A stretch of 34,202 bases of DNA from Microbacteriaceae bacterium (GCA_947452675.1 CANGDL010000015.1:1-34202), one strand, 5' to 3'; positions 1 through 8,295 are shown, numbered from the stretch's first letter. Program-made: numbers and translations. The notes: generated from the sequence alone by a model not told the origin.

Positions 1-387
1 GAAGAACTTGGCGGGATGAACCTATTCTTCGTCTACAAGGATGGCCACGTGGCTACCCCTTCACTAGACGGAACCATCCTCCGAGGAATCACTCGCGACT
101 CGGTTGTCACGCTGATCAAGGACCGTGGCTTGAAGCTCGAAGAGCGAAAGATCACCTTGGCCGAGGTTCGCGACGGCATCAACTCAGGCGAAATCGTCGA
201 GGTGTTTGCATGTGGAACCGCAGCGGTAATCACTCCAATCGGTCAGTTCAAGAGCCGCGAAGAGACCATCGGTTCGGCAGATGCCGAGCCTGGCACCCTT
301 ACCGCAAGCCTTCGCGAAGAGCTCACCGGCATCCAGTATGGCAAGGTCGCCGACCGCCACAACTGGCTAGTCAAGCTCAGCGACTAA
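1..387 (+). CDS. ilvE: Branched-chain amino acid aminotransferase, C-terminal part
   Basis: This is the 3' end of an ORF that is open from the first base, so the gene starts upstream of the window. The visible 128 residues match the end of class IV PLP-dependent aminotransferases of the IlvE type: a GGMNLFFV strand, a conserved region around LRGITRDSV, and an EVFACGTAAVITPIG segment, where the family contacts the cofactor phosphate and the substrate. The enzyme interconverts leucine, isoleucine and valine with their 2-oxo acids in the cytoplasm. The PLP-binding lysine lies in the missing part. The stop codon overlaps the start of the next gene as TAATG, suggesting translational coupling. The family assignment is firm; the exact subclass rests on the C-terminus alone. 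Confidence 0.88.
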   Translation, partial: EELGGMNLFFVYKDGHVATPSLDGTILRGITRDSVVTLIKDRGLKLEERKITLAEVRDGINSGEIVEVFACGTAAVITPIGQFKSREETIGSADAEPGTLTASLREELTGIQYGKVADRHNWLVKLSD

Positions 388-1145
388 TGCGCATTGCTCG
401 TTTCAGCTTGAACGGCGAGCCGAAGTTCGGCATCGTCGACGGACCTGAACTTGTCGTGCTTAACGGACACCCCCTGGTCGCTGGCTACGACACTACCGGC
501 GAGCGCGTGCCGATCAAAGATGTGAAGCTGCTCGCGCCAACCATCCCATCCAAGGTGGTTTGTGTCGGTTTGAACTATGCCGATCACGTGGGCGAAATCG
601 ACGGTGCGACCATCGCTGCAGAGCCAACATTGTTTCTAAAGCCCTCGAGCGCAATCGTTGGTCCTGGCGACGCAATCGTCCTTCCCGCTCAGAGTGAGAA
701 GGTCGACCTCGAAGTCGAGCTAACCATCGTGATGGGTCAGATCGCCAAGAATGTCAGCGAGAAGGATGCCCTCAACTATGTTTGGGGTTTCACTGTCGCC
801 AATGACGTCACCGCACGCGACCTGCAGCACACAGACCAGCAGTGGGCACGTTCGAAATCGTTCGACAGCTTCTGCCCAATCGGCCCGTGGATCGAAACCG
901 AGTTCGTGCCAGACGGCCAGGAGCTCAGCTCTCGCATCAACGGTGAGACCAAGCAGTCGTCATCAATCGATCACATGTTGCACAACGTGCCGAAGTTGAT
1001 TTCATACATCTCTCACAACATGACCCTGCTGCCTGGCGACGTGATCTTGACCGGAACCCCGGCTGGCATCACCCAGATTTTTTCGGGCGACGTGGTCGAG
1101 TGTGAGATCGAGGGCATCGGCACCCTGGTCAATCCGGTTCGCTAG
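387..1145 (+). CDS. Fumarylacetoacetate hydrolase (FAH) family protein
   Basis: The protein has 252 residues. I chose the ATG that overlaps the ilvE stop codon (TAATG); the same frame is open further upstream, but that part lies inside ilvE. An N-terminal beta domain is followed by the FAH catalytic fold: VCVGLNYADHVGE, the acidic metal-ligand segment DLEVELTIVMG, NDVTARDLQ, the FCPIGPWI stretch and LTGTPAGI near the C-terminus. These are the usual marks of the FAH/2-hydroxyhepta-2,4-diene-1,7-dioate isomerase/oxaloacetate tautomerase superfamily, which needs Mg or Mn. The exact substrate cannot be read from sequence. A homologue beside gltX is also found in mycobacteria (from memory), so this is a conserved neighbourhood rather than evidence of aromatic degradation. 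Confidence 0.88.
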   Translation: MRIARFSLNGEPKFGIVDGPELVVLNGHPLVAGYDTTGERVPIKDVKLLAPTIPSKVVCVGLNYADHVGEIDGATIAAEPTLFLKPSSAIVGPGDAIVLPAQSEKVDLEVELTIVMGQIAKNVSEKDALNYVWGFTVANDVTARDLQHTDQQWARSKSFDSFCPIGPWIETEFVPDGQELSSRINGETKQSSSIDHMLHNVPKLISYISHNMTLLPGDVILTGTPAGITQIFSGDVVECEIEGIGTLVNPVR

Positions 1146-1193
1146 TCGTCATCTAGGCCCACTTCATCCGCGTGCTTTAGACTTGAAGGCATT

Positions 1194-2708
1194 ATGTCTT
1201 CGCTAATCACAGCACCTTTTTCAACCGCCACCGGAGCCGACGTCAAGGTTCGTTTTTGCCCTTCGCCGACCGGTTTGCCACACGTTGGCTTGATCCGCAC
1301 CGCCCTATTCAACTGGGCATACGCGCGTCACACCGGTGGAACCTTCCTGTTCCGCATTGAAGACACCGACGCCGAGCGTGACAGCGAAGAGTCTTTCGAA
1401 ATGATTCTCGATGCACTCGGTTGGCTCGGTTTGACGTGGGATGAAGGCGTAAACGTCGGCGGCCCGGCTGAACCATACCGCCAGAGCGAACGAACCCACA
1501 TTTACCAAGAGGTAATCGAGAAGCTCAAGGCATCTGGCCACATCTATGAGAGTTACCTAACCGGCGAAGAGATCGACGAACGTAACAAGGCTGCCGGACG
1601 TGCTGTTCAGCTTGGCTACGACAACTCAGAGCGCGATCTAAGCGAAGAGCAGAAGGCTGCATACCGTGCCGAAGGCCGCAGCCCAGCGCTTCGCCTGCGC
1701 GTGCCGGAGACCGACATCGTCTTCACCGATCTAGTTCGCGGCGAGATCAAGTTCCCTGCCGGTTCGTTCCCTGACTTCGTGGTGGTTCGCCCTAACGGCC
1801 AGCCGCTTTACACCCTGGTCAACCCGGTTGACGATGCGTTGATGGGTGTCACCCACGTGCTTCGCGGCGAAGACCTGTTGTCATCGACCCCTCGTCAGAT
1901 CGCTCTTTACAACGCCATGTATGAGGCCGGCATCACCAAGTTCATCCCGCAGTTCGGGCACCTTCCATACGTGATGGGCGAGGGCACCAAGAAGCTTTCA
2001 AAGCGCGACCCTGAAGCCAACCTGTTCCACCACCGCGACCGCGGTTTCATCCCCGAGGGTCTGCTCAACTACCTTTCATTGCTCGGATGGGGTCTCAGCG
2101 CAGACCAGGACATCTTCACGATGGAAGAGCTGGTTGCCGCGTTTGACGTCAAGAACGTGAACCCAAACCCGGCTCGCTTCGACCAGAAGAAGGCTGACGC
2201 AATCAACGCTGCACACATCCGACTGCTCACCTTGGATGACTTCAAGTCGCGCCTGATGCCATACCTGCAGAGCGCCGGCATCGTGGGTGCAACGCTTTCG
2301 GCTCAGGATGACGCGATTCTCACCGCCGTCGCCCCACTGATTCAGGAACGTCTCGTGGTCTTGAGTGAAGCACCAGACCTAGTCAGCTTCTTGTTCAAGA
2401 CCGCAGACCAGATCGTTATCGAGGATGACGCTAAAGCTGGCCTTCCGGAAAACACCGCCGAGGTGCTTCACACTGCAGTCGCTGCGCTAGAGCCGATCGC
2501 CGATTCGGACTTCAAGACCGAAACCGTTCAGGCTGCACTTCAGGCCGCACTTATCGACGGACTTGGTCTCAAGCCGCGCGTCGCATTTGGCCCGCTGCGC
2601 ACCGGAATTTCGGGCCGCCGCATCTCACCACCGCTATTCGAATCGATGGAAATTCTCGGCAAGGCCGAGACGATTGCACGTCTTAGCTCGTTTGCCAGTG
2701 TCGCCTAA
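1194..2708 (+). CDS. gltX: Glutamate--tRNA ligase
   Basis: This is a class I aminoacyl-tRNA synthetase of 504 residues, normal for bacterial GluRS. The HIGH-type motif is HVGL at residues 30-33, just after FCPSPTGLP. The KMSKS-type motif is KLSKR at 267-271. The [16 protein letters not shown] segment is typical of the GluRS active site, and the C-terminal part is the alpha-helical anticodon-binding domain. It charges tRNA-Glu. In bacteria without GlnRS it also mischarges tRNA-Gln for GatCAB amidation, and the next gene is a tRNA-Gln, but whether this enzyme is non-discriminating cannot be told here. The start is the ATG after GAAGG at 1185-1189. A TAGACT hexamer at 1178-1183 may be its -10, giving a very short leader. 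Confidence 0.96.
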   Translation: MSSLITAPFSTATGADVKVRFCPSPTGLPHVGLIRTALFNWAYARHTGGTFLFRIEDTDAERDSEESFEMILDALGWLGLTWDEGVNVGGPAEPYRQSERTHIYQEVIEKLKASGHIYESYLTGEEIDERNKAAGRAVQLGYDNSERDLSEEQKAAYRAEGRSPALRLRVPETDIVFTDLVRGEIKFPAGSFPDFVVVRPNGQPLYTLVNPVDDALMGVTHVLRGEDLLSSTPRQIALYNAMYEAGITKFIPQFGHLPYVMGEGTKKLSKRDPEANLFHHRDRGFIPEGLLNYLSLLGWGLSADQDIFTMEELVAAFDVKNVNPNPARFDQKKADAINAAHIRLLTLDDFKSRLMPYLQSAGIVGATLSAQDDAILTAVAPLIQERLVVLSEAPDLVSFLFKTADQIVIEDDAKAGLPENTAEVLHTAVAALEPIADSDFKTETVQAALQAALIDGLGLKPRVAFGPLRTGISGRRISPPLFESMEILGKAETIARLSSFASVA

Positions 2709-2721
2709 AAACGGCTAAGAT
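2692..2721 (+). promoter_or_regulatory. Candidate promoter of tRNA-Gln
   Basis: TTGCCA (2692-2697, inside the end of gltX) is followed after 18 nt by TAAGAT (2716-2721). This resembles a sigma-70-type -35/-10 pair and would start transcription near 2728, about 27 nt before the tRNA. It is based on pattern only. Confidence 0.45.
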
Positions 2722-2728
2722 GGTAAAT

Positions 2729-2744
2729 CGAGCCCTCGGGCTCG
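2729..2744 (+). other. Short hairpin in the tRNA-Gln 5' leader
   Basis: CGAGCC and GGCTCG form a perfect 6-bp stem around a 4-nt loop, placed between gltX and the tRNA. No T-tract follows, so it is a weak candidate for a gltX terminator. It may instead be part of the tRNA precursor leader. Confidence 0.3.
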
Positions 2745-2754
2745 AGCAGTACCT

Positions 2755-2826
2755 TGGGGTATGGTGTAATTGGCAACACGGAGGTTTCTGGTACCTTTGT
2801 TCTTGGTTCGAGTCCAGGTACCCCAG
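2755..2826 (+). tRNA. tRNA-Gln (anticodon CTG)
   Basis: The 72-nt sequence folds as a cloverleaf. The acceptor stem is TGGGGTA with TACCCCA at 2819-2825, and the discriminator base is G. The anticodon stem GAGGT/ACCTT has one G-T pair and a TTCTGGT loop that puts CTG at positions 34-36. The T-arm CTTGG/CCAGG encloses TTCGAGT. CCA is not encoded and must be added after transcription. It lies directly downstream of gltX and is followed by a strong terminator, so it is probably a single-gene transcript. Confidence 0.95.
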
Positions 2827-2832
2827 CTTTGA

Positions 2833-2858
2833 AAATCGCTTCCTTCGGGAAGCGATTT
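2833..2858 (+). terminator. Terminator after tRNA-Gln
   Basis: A perfect 11-bp stem (2833-2843 with 2848-2858) closes on a TTCG tetraloop and is followed by CGCTTT. It lies 7 nt after the tRNA. Because the next gene points the other way, it may also end the 2895-3542 transcript. Confidence 0.85.
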
Positions 2859-2894
2859 CGCTTTAAGTAGGCAATTCCTCAGATGACCAAGAAC

Positions 2895-3542
2895 CTAAAC
2901 CTCGGTGGTTTCGCCTACTTCTAACCACTCATACTTGCCGCCATTTTGCTCGGTAACAGCCTGAATCCGGCCATTATTTAGCTGGTTGCCAAACTCGCTC
3001 AGGTGAATGTTGTGGGTAGGGAAGCAACGGTTGGGTTTGACGGCTGCGATGAAGTCCATGACCTCTGAAATCTTGAGCCACGGAGCCGATGCAGGGCATG
3101 CCAGAATCTCTACTTCGCGGTCTGCTTGGGTGAAGCTGTCGCCTGGATAGTAGAGCTTGCCGTTGACCATTACTCCGCAGTTCTGCACCAGTGGAATCGA
3201 ACGGTGGATCTCGGCGTGCACGTCGCCGAAAAACTCGAGAGTGAAGTTTCCAACCTCGTAGAAGTCACCGTGGTGAACCGGGTTTAGTTTGAAATCTGGG
3301 CGAGAAATTTCGAGCCGTTTGCAGACCTCATCGGTGCCGTAAATGGTTATTCCCGGGTTCGTCCTGATGATTCTGTCGAGCTGCTCTTCATAGCAGTGGT
3401 CATCATGAATGTGAGTGATCACAACCGCCTGCACATTGGTGTGGTTGTCAATAGGCTGGGTATACACGCCAGGATCAAGAATCAGAAGTTGACCGTTCTC
3501 TTCGATCTCGAGGCAGGCGTGGCCAAACTTTGTAATCTTCAT
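2895..3542 (-). CDS. Metallo-beta-lactamase-fold hydrolase
   Basis: The protein has 215 residues and matches the small MBL-fold hydrolases related to the UPF0173/YtkL and RomA groups. The HxHxDH metal motif is THIHDDH with H44, H46, D48 and H49. Further ligand candidates are H109 in GDVHAEIH, D135 in YPGDSF and H177 in FPTHNIH, so a complete binuclear site appears to be present. No signal peptide is seen, so it should be cytoplasmic. The substrate is unknown. It is divergent from the P-type ATPase-like gene, with 85 bp between the starts. The ATG has no Shine-Dalgarno sequence but sits 6 nt after a CAGAAT hexamer, which predicts a leaderless mRNA. Confidence 0.85.
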   Translation of the reverse strand: MKITKFGHACLEIEENGQLLILDPGVYTQPIDNHTNVQAVVITHIHDDHCYEEQLDRIIRTNPGITIYGTDEVCKRLEISRPDFKLNPVHHGDFYEVGNFTLEFFGDVHAEIHRSIPLVQNCGVMVNGKLYYPGDSFTQADREVEILACPASAPWLKISEVMDFIAAVKPNRCFPTHNIHLSEFGNQLNNGRIQAVTEQNGGKYEWLEVGETTEV

Positions 3543-3548
3543 GGCTTC

Positions 3549-3557
3549 ATTCTGTCA
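3549..3557 (-). promoter_or_regulatory. Leaderless-type extended -10 for the MBL gene
   Basis: On the minus strand this reads TGA CAGAAT, an extended -10, then 6 nt, then the ATG ending at 3542. Transcription would start at or next to the start codon. Confidence 0.55.
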
Positions 3558-3627
3558 AGGTTTTGACGCCCTCGCGCATAGGATTTGAAGGCAAACCTTT
3601 GCAGCACAAAAGCTATACGGAGAACTC

Positions 3628-5142
3628 ATGGACGAGCAGCACCAACATCGGGCAAAGCCTCGCGGCTTCAACCCCGGTTGGGTATTTCTGCCGGGCCTTG
3701 CTCTGCTTGCCGGGCTAATTTTTGCGATCACGCTCACCATTCTTCATCTGGCCGGTTCGCAAGGCACCGACTTGAGTTTTTGGTGGGAGTTCGTCTGGTT
3801 TGTTCCTGTGCTGATCGCCGGCCGCTTCGCCACTATTTTCTTAGAGCGCCGACTAAATTTTGAGGCTACCCTAGCTAGCGAACTTGGCTACATGAAGCAA
3901 GCGCAAAAACAGCGCCCTGCTTTTGAGGTGAGGATTGAAAAAGTCACCAATTGGTCGGTGCTCGGCGTCCTTGCACTTGCCGCTTTAATTTCGATTCTCG
4001 GCTGGTCAGTGGGCGGCCTGACCCCCCAATCGGCTGTCGAACGCTTTATGTCGATTCTCTTCGTTGCCTCACCTCAGGCGCTCTTGCTCGCGCTGCCCAC
4101 CGTTTCGCGATTGGCAACCGCCATCGCCGCTTTCAACCAGATTTATTATGCGAATCGCGCGCAATTTGATGCACTTGGCGCGGTTGACATGGTCTTGTTC
4201 GATAAGACTGGCACATTGACCACAGCCGAACGGCGTTTTATAGGCGCACATCTGACCCACGGTTCGCCACTTTCAAGCACGGATGAGCTGTTGGCAATTG
4301 CCGCCGGTGTTGAATCGCATTCTGAACACCCAATTGCCGTAGCAATCTTTGAGGAAGCGAAGCGGCGTGCAATTGAGCCACTTGAAGTGCGCGATTTTCG
4401 CCAAATCCCAGGCCAAGGCGCGGCTGGAACTTACGAGGCGCAGACAATCGTCGTCGGTGGGCCAATCATCCTGACTTCAAGAAACATGACTCTATATGTC
4501 GGTGACCTGGTCAAATGCGATGCTTCGAATCACTCGGGGCACACCGTGCTTTTTGTCATTCGAGACACCGAGCTGCTTGGTTGGCTAGAGTTGGGCGACC
4601 ACATCCGTGCAACTTCAAAGAATGCTGTCCTGGCCCTTCAGTATGAGCGAAAGCGTATCGGCTTGTTGACTGGTGACGCCCAGGGAGTCGCGACGGCCGT
4701 GGGCAATGAACTTGGCATCACCGAGACATTTGCCGAGATCCTGCCTCATCAGAAAGCAGATGTGGTTAGCCGCCTTCAGGCAGACACCTCGAAGGTTGCG
4801 ATGGTTGGTGACGGCGTCAACGATGCCCAGGCGCTAACCCAGGCAAACGTTGGCGTAGCTTTCGGTGTTGAAGGTTCAGACCCGATTGATTCTTCGGGAA
4901 TAACTATCGCGTCTACGGATCCGGTTCTATTCGCCCGCTCACTCATTTTGTCCAAGCGAGCCGCTAAGAAGGGGAGACAAAACCTAGTCTGGACCGCGGT
5001 CTTCAGCGCGGTCACGTTACCTCTTGCTGCCGGAGCCCTGGGTAGCTTTGGCCTGATCATCTCACCGGCCGTCGCCGCGGGTCTTTCGTTAGCTATGTCT
5101 GCAGGAGTGCTCATTAACACTCGTAGTCTGAAAAGGGGCTAG
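3628..5142 (+). CDS. P1B-type ATPase-like protein lacking the actuator domain and CPC motif
   Basis: The 504-residue protein is closest to the CopB/heavy-metal P-type ATPases. It keeps the phosphorylation domain DKTGTLT (D192), the N-domain HP pair (234-235) and GxG (GQGAAG, 262-267), TGD (348-350), a P-domain lysine (K376) and GDGVND (394-399). Four hydrophobic segments precede D192 (about 17-41, 50-72, 108-130, 137-157) and two close the protein. Two parts are missing. The roughly 120-residue actuator domain with TGES, which belongs between the second and third segments, is replaced by about 35 residues. The transmembrane CPC/CPH metal motif reads SPQ (148-150). No N-terminal metal-binding domain is seen. 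Typical relatives have 650-800 residues. The frame is continuous, with GGAG before the ATG, so this is not an evident frameshift. Metal transport is doubtful and the function is unknown. The lipid kinase gene follows after 2 nt. Confidence 0.85.
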   Translation: MDEQHQHRAKPRGFNPGWVFLPGLALLAGLIFAITLTILHLAGSQGTDLSFWWEFVWFVPVLIAGRFATIFLERRLNFEATLASELGYMKQAQKQRPAFEVRIEKVTNWSVLGVLALAALISILGWSVGGLTPQSAVERFMSILFVASPQALLLALPTVSRLATAIAAFNQIYYANRAQFDALGAVDMVLFDKTGTLTTAERRFIGAHLTHGSPLSSTDELLAIAAGVESHSEHPIAVAIFEEAKRRAIEPLEVRDFRQIPGQGAAGTYEAQTIVVGGPIILTSRNMTLYVGDLVKCDASNHSGHTVLFVIRDTELLGWLELGDHIRATSKNAVLALQYERKRIGLLTGDAQGVATAVGNELGITETFAEILPHQKADVVSRLQADTSKVAMVGDGVNDAQALTQANVGVAFGVEGSDPIDSSGITIASTDPVLFARSLILSKRAAKKGRQNLVWTAVFSAVTLPLAAGALGSFGLIISPAVAAGLSLAMSAGVLINTRSLKRG

Positions 5143-5144
5143 GC

Positions 5145-6038
5145 ATGACGACTCGAATCGGTCTCATCATTAACCCAAGTTCCGGTCGAGGTAAGGGTGC
5201 CGCTCGCGGTCAGTTGGTTTTGAGTACATTTGAGGCTTCTGGTCAAGACTTCGTCGACCTGTCAGGTCAGACTATCGACGAGGCAAATTCAAATGCAAGG
5301 CACGCCATCAATGACGGTCTAATTAGCGGCTTGGTCGTAGTTGGCGGCGACGGAATTGCACATCTTGGCGTAAACATCGCGTGCGACACCGGAATCTCCC
5401 TGGGCATCATCGCTGCCGGCACTGGTAATGACCTTGCTCGAAGCATTGGTATGCCCGAGAATGATGTGATTGCGGGGACCCACGCGGTGCTCGAAAAACT
5501 TCACGCGCCTCGAAAGGTGGACGCCATCAAGGCTCACACTTCGACCGGCGAGTTTTGGTTCTTTGGCACTGCCTCAGCAGGCTTCGATGCTCTCTGCAAC
5601 CAACGTGCCAACGAGATGAGTTGGCCAAAGGGTCAGCGCCGCTATGACATCGCCATGGTGCTCGAGTTGGCTAAGTTCAAGCCGATTCACTACGAGGCAA
5701 CAATCGATGGCGAACATCGGTCATTCGATGCAATGCTCTGCGCGGTGGCTAATGGCCCTGCGTTCGGTGGCGGCATGATGATTGCACCACAAGCAAACGT
5801 AGAGGATGGATTGCTCGACCTCTTCATAGTGCACGCGATGAGTCGCGTCGAACTTCTAAAGGTTTTCCCGAAGGTCTACACCGGTGGGCACGTCACTCAT
5901 CCTGCGGTGGAAATAGTCCGAGCAAAGTCAATCAAACTTTCATCGGGAAACATGCCGGTTTATAGCGATGGCGAAGCGCGCGGCCATTCGCCCCTGACGG
6001 CCACAGTTGTGCCCGGCGCGCTCTCGGTCTTCGCTTAG
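5145..6038 (+). CDS. Diacylglycerol kinase-family lipid kinase
   Basis: The 297-residue protein belongs to the DagK/YegS/LCB5 family, which phosphorylates diacylglycerol or related lipids with ATP at the inner face of the membrane. The N-terminal fold shows NPSSGRGKG (10-18), the nucleotide motif GGDG (67-70) and GTGND (92-96). The second domain has the VEDGLLDLF segment and ends with a YSDGEARGHS acidic turn that matches the catalytic/Mg region of the family. The start is 2 nt after the preceding stop with AAAAGGGG upstream, so the two genes are almost certainly co-transcribed. The lipid substrate cannot be assigned. A small 5-bp inverted repeat over the stop codon (6030-6042) is too weak to call a terminator. 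Confidence 0.9.
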   Translation: MTTRIGLIINPSSGRGKGAARGQLVLSTFEASGQDFVDLSGQTIDEANSNARHAINDGLISGLVVVGGDGIAHLGVNIACDTGISLGIIAAGTGNDLARSIGMPENDVIAGTHAVLEKLHAPRKVDAIKAHTSTGEFWFFGTASAGFDALCNQRANEMSWPKGQRRYDIAMVLELAKFKPIHYEATIDGEHRSFDAMLCAVANGPAFGGGMMIAPQANVEDGLLDLFIVHAMSRVELLKVFPKVYTGGHVTHPAVEIVRAKSIKLSSGNMPVYSDGEARGHSPLTATVVPGALSVFA

Positions 6039-6059
6039 CGAACCTGGCAGAGTCTTAGT

Positions 6060-6764
6060 TTATTTTGAGCTATTGCTCACTGAAACTTTGCCGCCGGCAA
6101 TCTTCAAATGGGTCTTAGCTCGCTTCGCAACGGCAGAGTCGTGAGTGACCATAATCAATGTGATGCCCTGTTCGCGCCAAAGTGATTCCAAAACTGAGAC
6201 GATTTCATCGCGAGTCTGCTCGTCAAGGTTGCCTGTCGGTTCATCGGCCAGTAAAACTGTCGGCGACTTGACGATTGCTCGGGCAATCGCCACTCGTTGC
6301 TGTTGACCACCGGAAAGTTCGCTAGGGAGGTGGCTGCCGCGATCACCTAAACCAACGGATTCCAATGCAGCTTGAACTTTCTCGGCCCGAATCGATGCTG
6401 ATAGCCCGGATGGAACTAGCGCCGTCTCAACGTTTTCCGCTGCCGAAAGCGTTGGAATCAGATTGAATCCTTGAAATACAAATCCGATTTTTTCGGCTCT
6501 AAGGTCGGCCAACTCGTTATCGCCAAGATTTTCGAGTGCAACTCCGTCGATTTCAACGACTCCCGCACTCGGGCGATCCAATGCACCCAGGAGTTGAAGC
6601 AAGGTTGATTTGCCGCCACCTGTTGGACCCTGAATCGAAACCATATCACCAGAGCTAATTTCGATCGTTACGTCATCTAGCGCCTTAACAACACCGCGCT
6701 TTTGCTTGTAAGTCTTGCTAACCGCTACGAGCTTGTAGATCGGTGCTTGTTCTGAATTGCTCAT
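6060..6764 (-). CDS. ABC transporter ATP-binding protein, MacB/LolD type
   Basis: This is the nucleotide-binding subunit, 234 residues from the ATG at 6764, which follows the permease stop by one base. A TTG three codons upstream (6773) overlaps the permease but leaves only 2 nt to the AGGAG. The Walker A motif is GPTGGGKST, with glycine where serine is usual. Also present are a Q-loop in VFQGFNLIPTL, the signature LSGGQQQR, Walker B VLLADEPTGNLD and the H-loop VTHD. The high similarity to LolD/MacB/FtsE ATPases fits its partner. It would power a mechanotransmission-type exporter or extractor rather than an importer, since no binding protein is encoded nearby. Confidence 0.93.
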   Translation of the reverse strand: MSNSEQAPIYKLVAVSKTYKQKRGVVKALDDVTIEISSGDMVSIQGPTGGGKSTLLQLLGALDRPSAGVVEIDGVALENLGDNELADLRAEKIGFVFQGFNLIPTLSAAENVETALVPSGLSASIRAEKVQAALESVGLGDRGSHLPSELSGGQQQRVAIARAIVKSPTVLLADEPTGNLDEQTRDEIVSVLESLWREQGITLIMVTHDSAVAKRAKTHLKIAGGKVSVSNSSK

Positions 6765-6765
6765 G

Positions 6766-8295
6766 TTAGGCAACGCTCCTTAGTGCTTCAGATGGGCTAA
6801 GTTTTGAGGCGCGAAGGCCACCGAATGCACCTGCAAGTAACCCGCCGAGCACTGCAAACGCAATTGCAATTGCGATGATTTGAAGAGACACCGAAGCGTT
6901 GAGTGCCACGTTGACTCCAGCTTGGGCTGCACCACGTCCGAAACCGCCACCGAAACCGCCGCCACCAGGGCCGCCACCAGGGCCGCCGAAACCGCCACCG
7001 CCAGCGAAACGGCTAGCAAAACTATTCGGCTGAGAGAGAGATGCCGAAAGGCTTGGAGCGGCACTGTTGATTCCCCATATTCCCGCGAGGCCGAGAAGGA
7101 CGCCGAGCACACCACCCAAGAGACCGGTTACGAGAGATTCACCAACCACCTGGCGAACGATTCGGCCTGAACGCCATCCGATTGCCTTAAGGGTTCCGAA
7201 TTCACGCGTTCGTCGCGTCACTCCCGAGGTGGTGAACAGGATCGAGCTCGCGAATGCGACCAAAAGCACAATGATTGAAAGCCACGCGCCTAGGTTGCCG
7301 ATGAGGCTTGATGCGGTGGCTAGAGAACCGCTTACGGTTGAAGCCAAGTCTGCCGAGGTGTTTACTGTAGCGCCGGGAAGAGCCTGACTTATCGAGGATT
7401 TGACTGCAGGAATTTGGTCGGCCGATTTGGCGGAAACATAGATGTTCGTGACGGCATTTGGATTGGTTGATAGCTTCTGAGCAACCGCGATAGGAATGTA
7501 GACGTTTGAATCCGTCGTGGCCTGTGATGACGATGACGAAACGATTCCAACTACCGTGAAATTGGTAGCGGCGATTTTTAGAGTTCCATTCACCGAAAGT
7601 TTGGCAGTCTTTGCATAAGCTGCATCAATCACTGCAACATTTGAGTTTGAATCTGATGCAGCAAGCAAGCGTCCGGAGCTCAATTTCGTAGAGGTCAGCG
7701 GTCCAACCTTGCTAACCGCACCATCGATGCCTTCAACAGAGAATGTGTCGACGCCAAAAGAACTGCCGCTCTGACGGAAACCGCCACCGAAGCTAGGTCT
7801 GCCGGATGTGCCGTTCTGACCTGGCTGACCCGTGCCTTGACCTGCACCCTGACCAGCACCTTGACCGGTTTGGCTGAACGAAGGAAGTTTGCCGGAGAAC
7901 GTGATGCTTGTAAGTTTCAAAGTTGAAGTGGATTTCGAAACCCCAGGAATTGAGGCAACTTTGGCCGCTTGATCAGTCGTGAGTGTCGCACTGCCAGGTG
8001 AGACACGCAGACGAGAAAGGTTGAATGATTGGCTCTTGCCAGAAGCGGCCCCTGGGCCAGCGCCCACGTTGAATCGTTGCCCGAAACCTGCAGTCATGTC
8101 CGCGCTCTTTGTCACGCTTATGTCCGTGCCAATTCCATACATGCTGCTCAGAACCTTATCTTGGGCAGTGTGAATGCCTGCCGAAACTGAGTTCACGACG
8201 ACTACGAGAGCGATCGCAACAGCTAAACCACTGGCGATCAAAAGTGATTGTTTGAATCGCTTAGTTAGTTCCCGACGCAGATAGGTGAAGAACAT
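6766..8295 (-). CDS. MacB-like ABC transporter permease with Gly-rich insertions
   Basis: The 509-residue permease has the MacB/FtsX layout: TM1 at about 17-38, a large extracytoplasmic domain (about 40-330), TM2 at 338-357, TM3 at 385-410 and TM4 at 470-492. The RTREFGTLKAIGW coupling region (362-374) and the C-terminal KLSPSEALRSV tail are typical. Two segments are unusual. One is a Gly/Gln repeat at 144-160 in the extracytoplasmic domain. The other is a nearly pure Gly/Phe stretch at 431-454 in the short external loop between TM3 and TM4. The ATG follows AAAGGGG at 4 nt. No MacA-type adaptor is encoded beside it, as is usual in Gram-positives. The substrate is unknown; peptide, lipid or antibiotic are all possible. 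Confidence 0.9.
   Translation of the reverse strand: MFFTYLRRELTKRFKQSLLIASGLAVAIALVVVVNSVSAGIHTAQDKVLSSMYGIGTDISVTKSADMTAGFGQRFNVGAGPGAASGKSQSFNLSRLRVSPGSATLTTDQAAKVASIPGVSKSTSTLKLTSITFSGKLPSFSQTGQGAGQGAGQGTGQPGQNGTSGRPSFGGGFRQSGSSFGVDTFSVEGIDGAVSKVGPLTSTKLSSGRLLAASDSNSNVAVIDAAYAKTAKLSVNGTLKIAATNFTVVGIVSSSSSQATTDSNVYIPIAVAQKLSTNPNAVTNIYVSAKSADQIPAVKSSISQALPGATVNTSADLASTVSGSLATASSLIGNLGAWLSIIVLLVAFASSILFTTSGVTRRTREFGTLKAIGWRSGRIVRQVVGESLVTGLLGGVLGVLLGLAGIWGINSAAPSLSASLSQPNSFASRFAGGGGFGGPGGGPGGGGFGGGFGRGAAQAGVNVALNASVSLQIIAIAIAFAVLGGLLAGAFGGLRASKLSPSEALRSVA
6934..7005 (-). repeat. Gly/Phe-rich low-complexity coding repeat
   Basis: These codons specify residues 431-454 of the permease, almost all Gly with interspersed Phe, built from repeated GGNGG and GGNTTN codons. 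The plus strand shows a run of ccgccacc/ccgccg units. Such DNA can change length by slippage. Confidence 0.7.
7816..7866 (-). repeat. Gly/Gln tandem coding repeat
   Basis: About three 12-nt units, each coding GQGA or GQGT, form residues 144-160 of the permease. They sit in its extracytoplasmic domain. Confidence 0.7.

Noticed and set aside
210-386. Upstream extension of the FAH-family gene
   Set aside because: The frame is open but lies inside ilvE and codes Arg/His-rich sequence unlike the family. The ATG at 387 with the TAATG overlap is a better start.
6030-6042. Inverted repeat TTCGC-TTA-GCGAA at the end of the lipid kinase gene
   Set aside because: It has only 5 bp with a 3-nt loop and no T-tract, too weak for a terminator.
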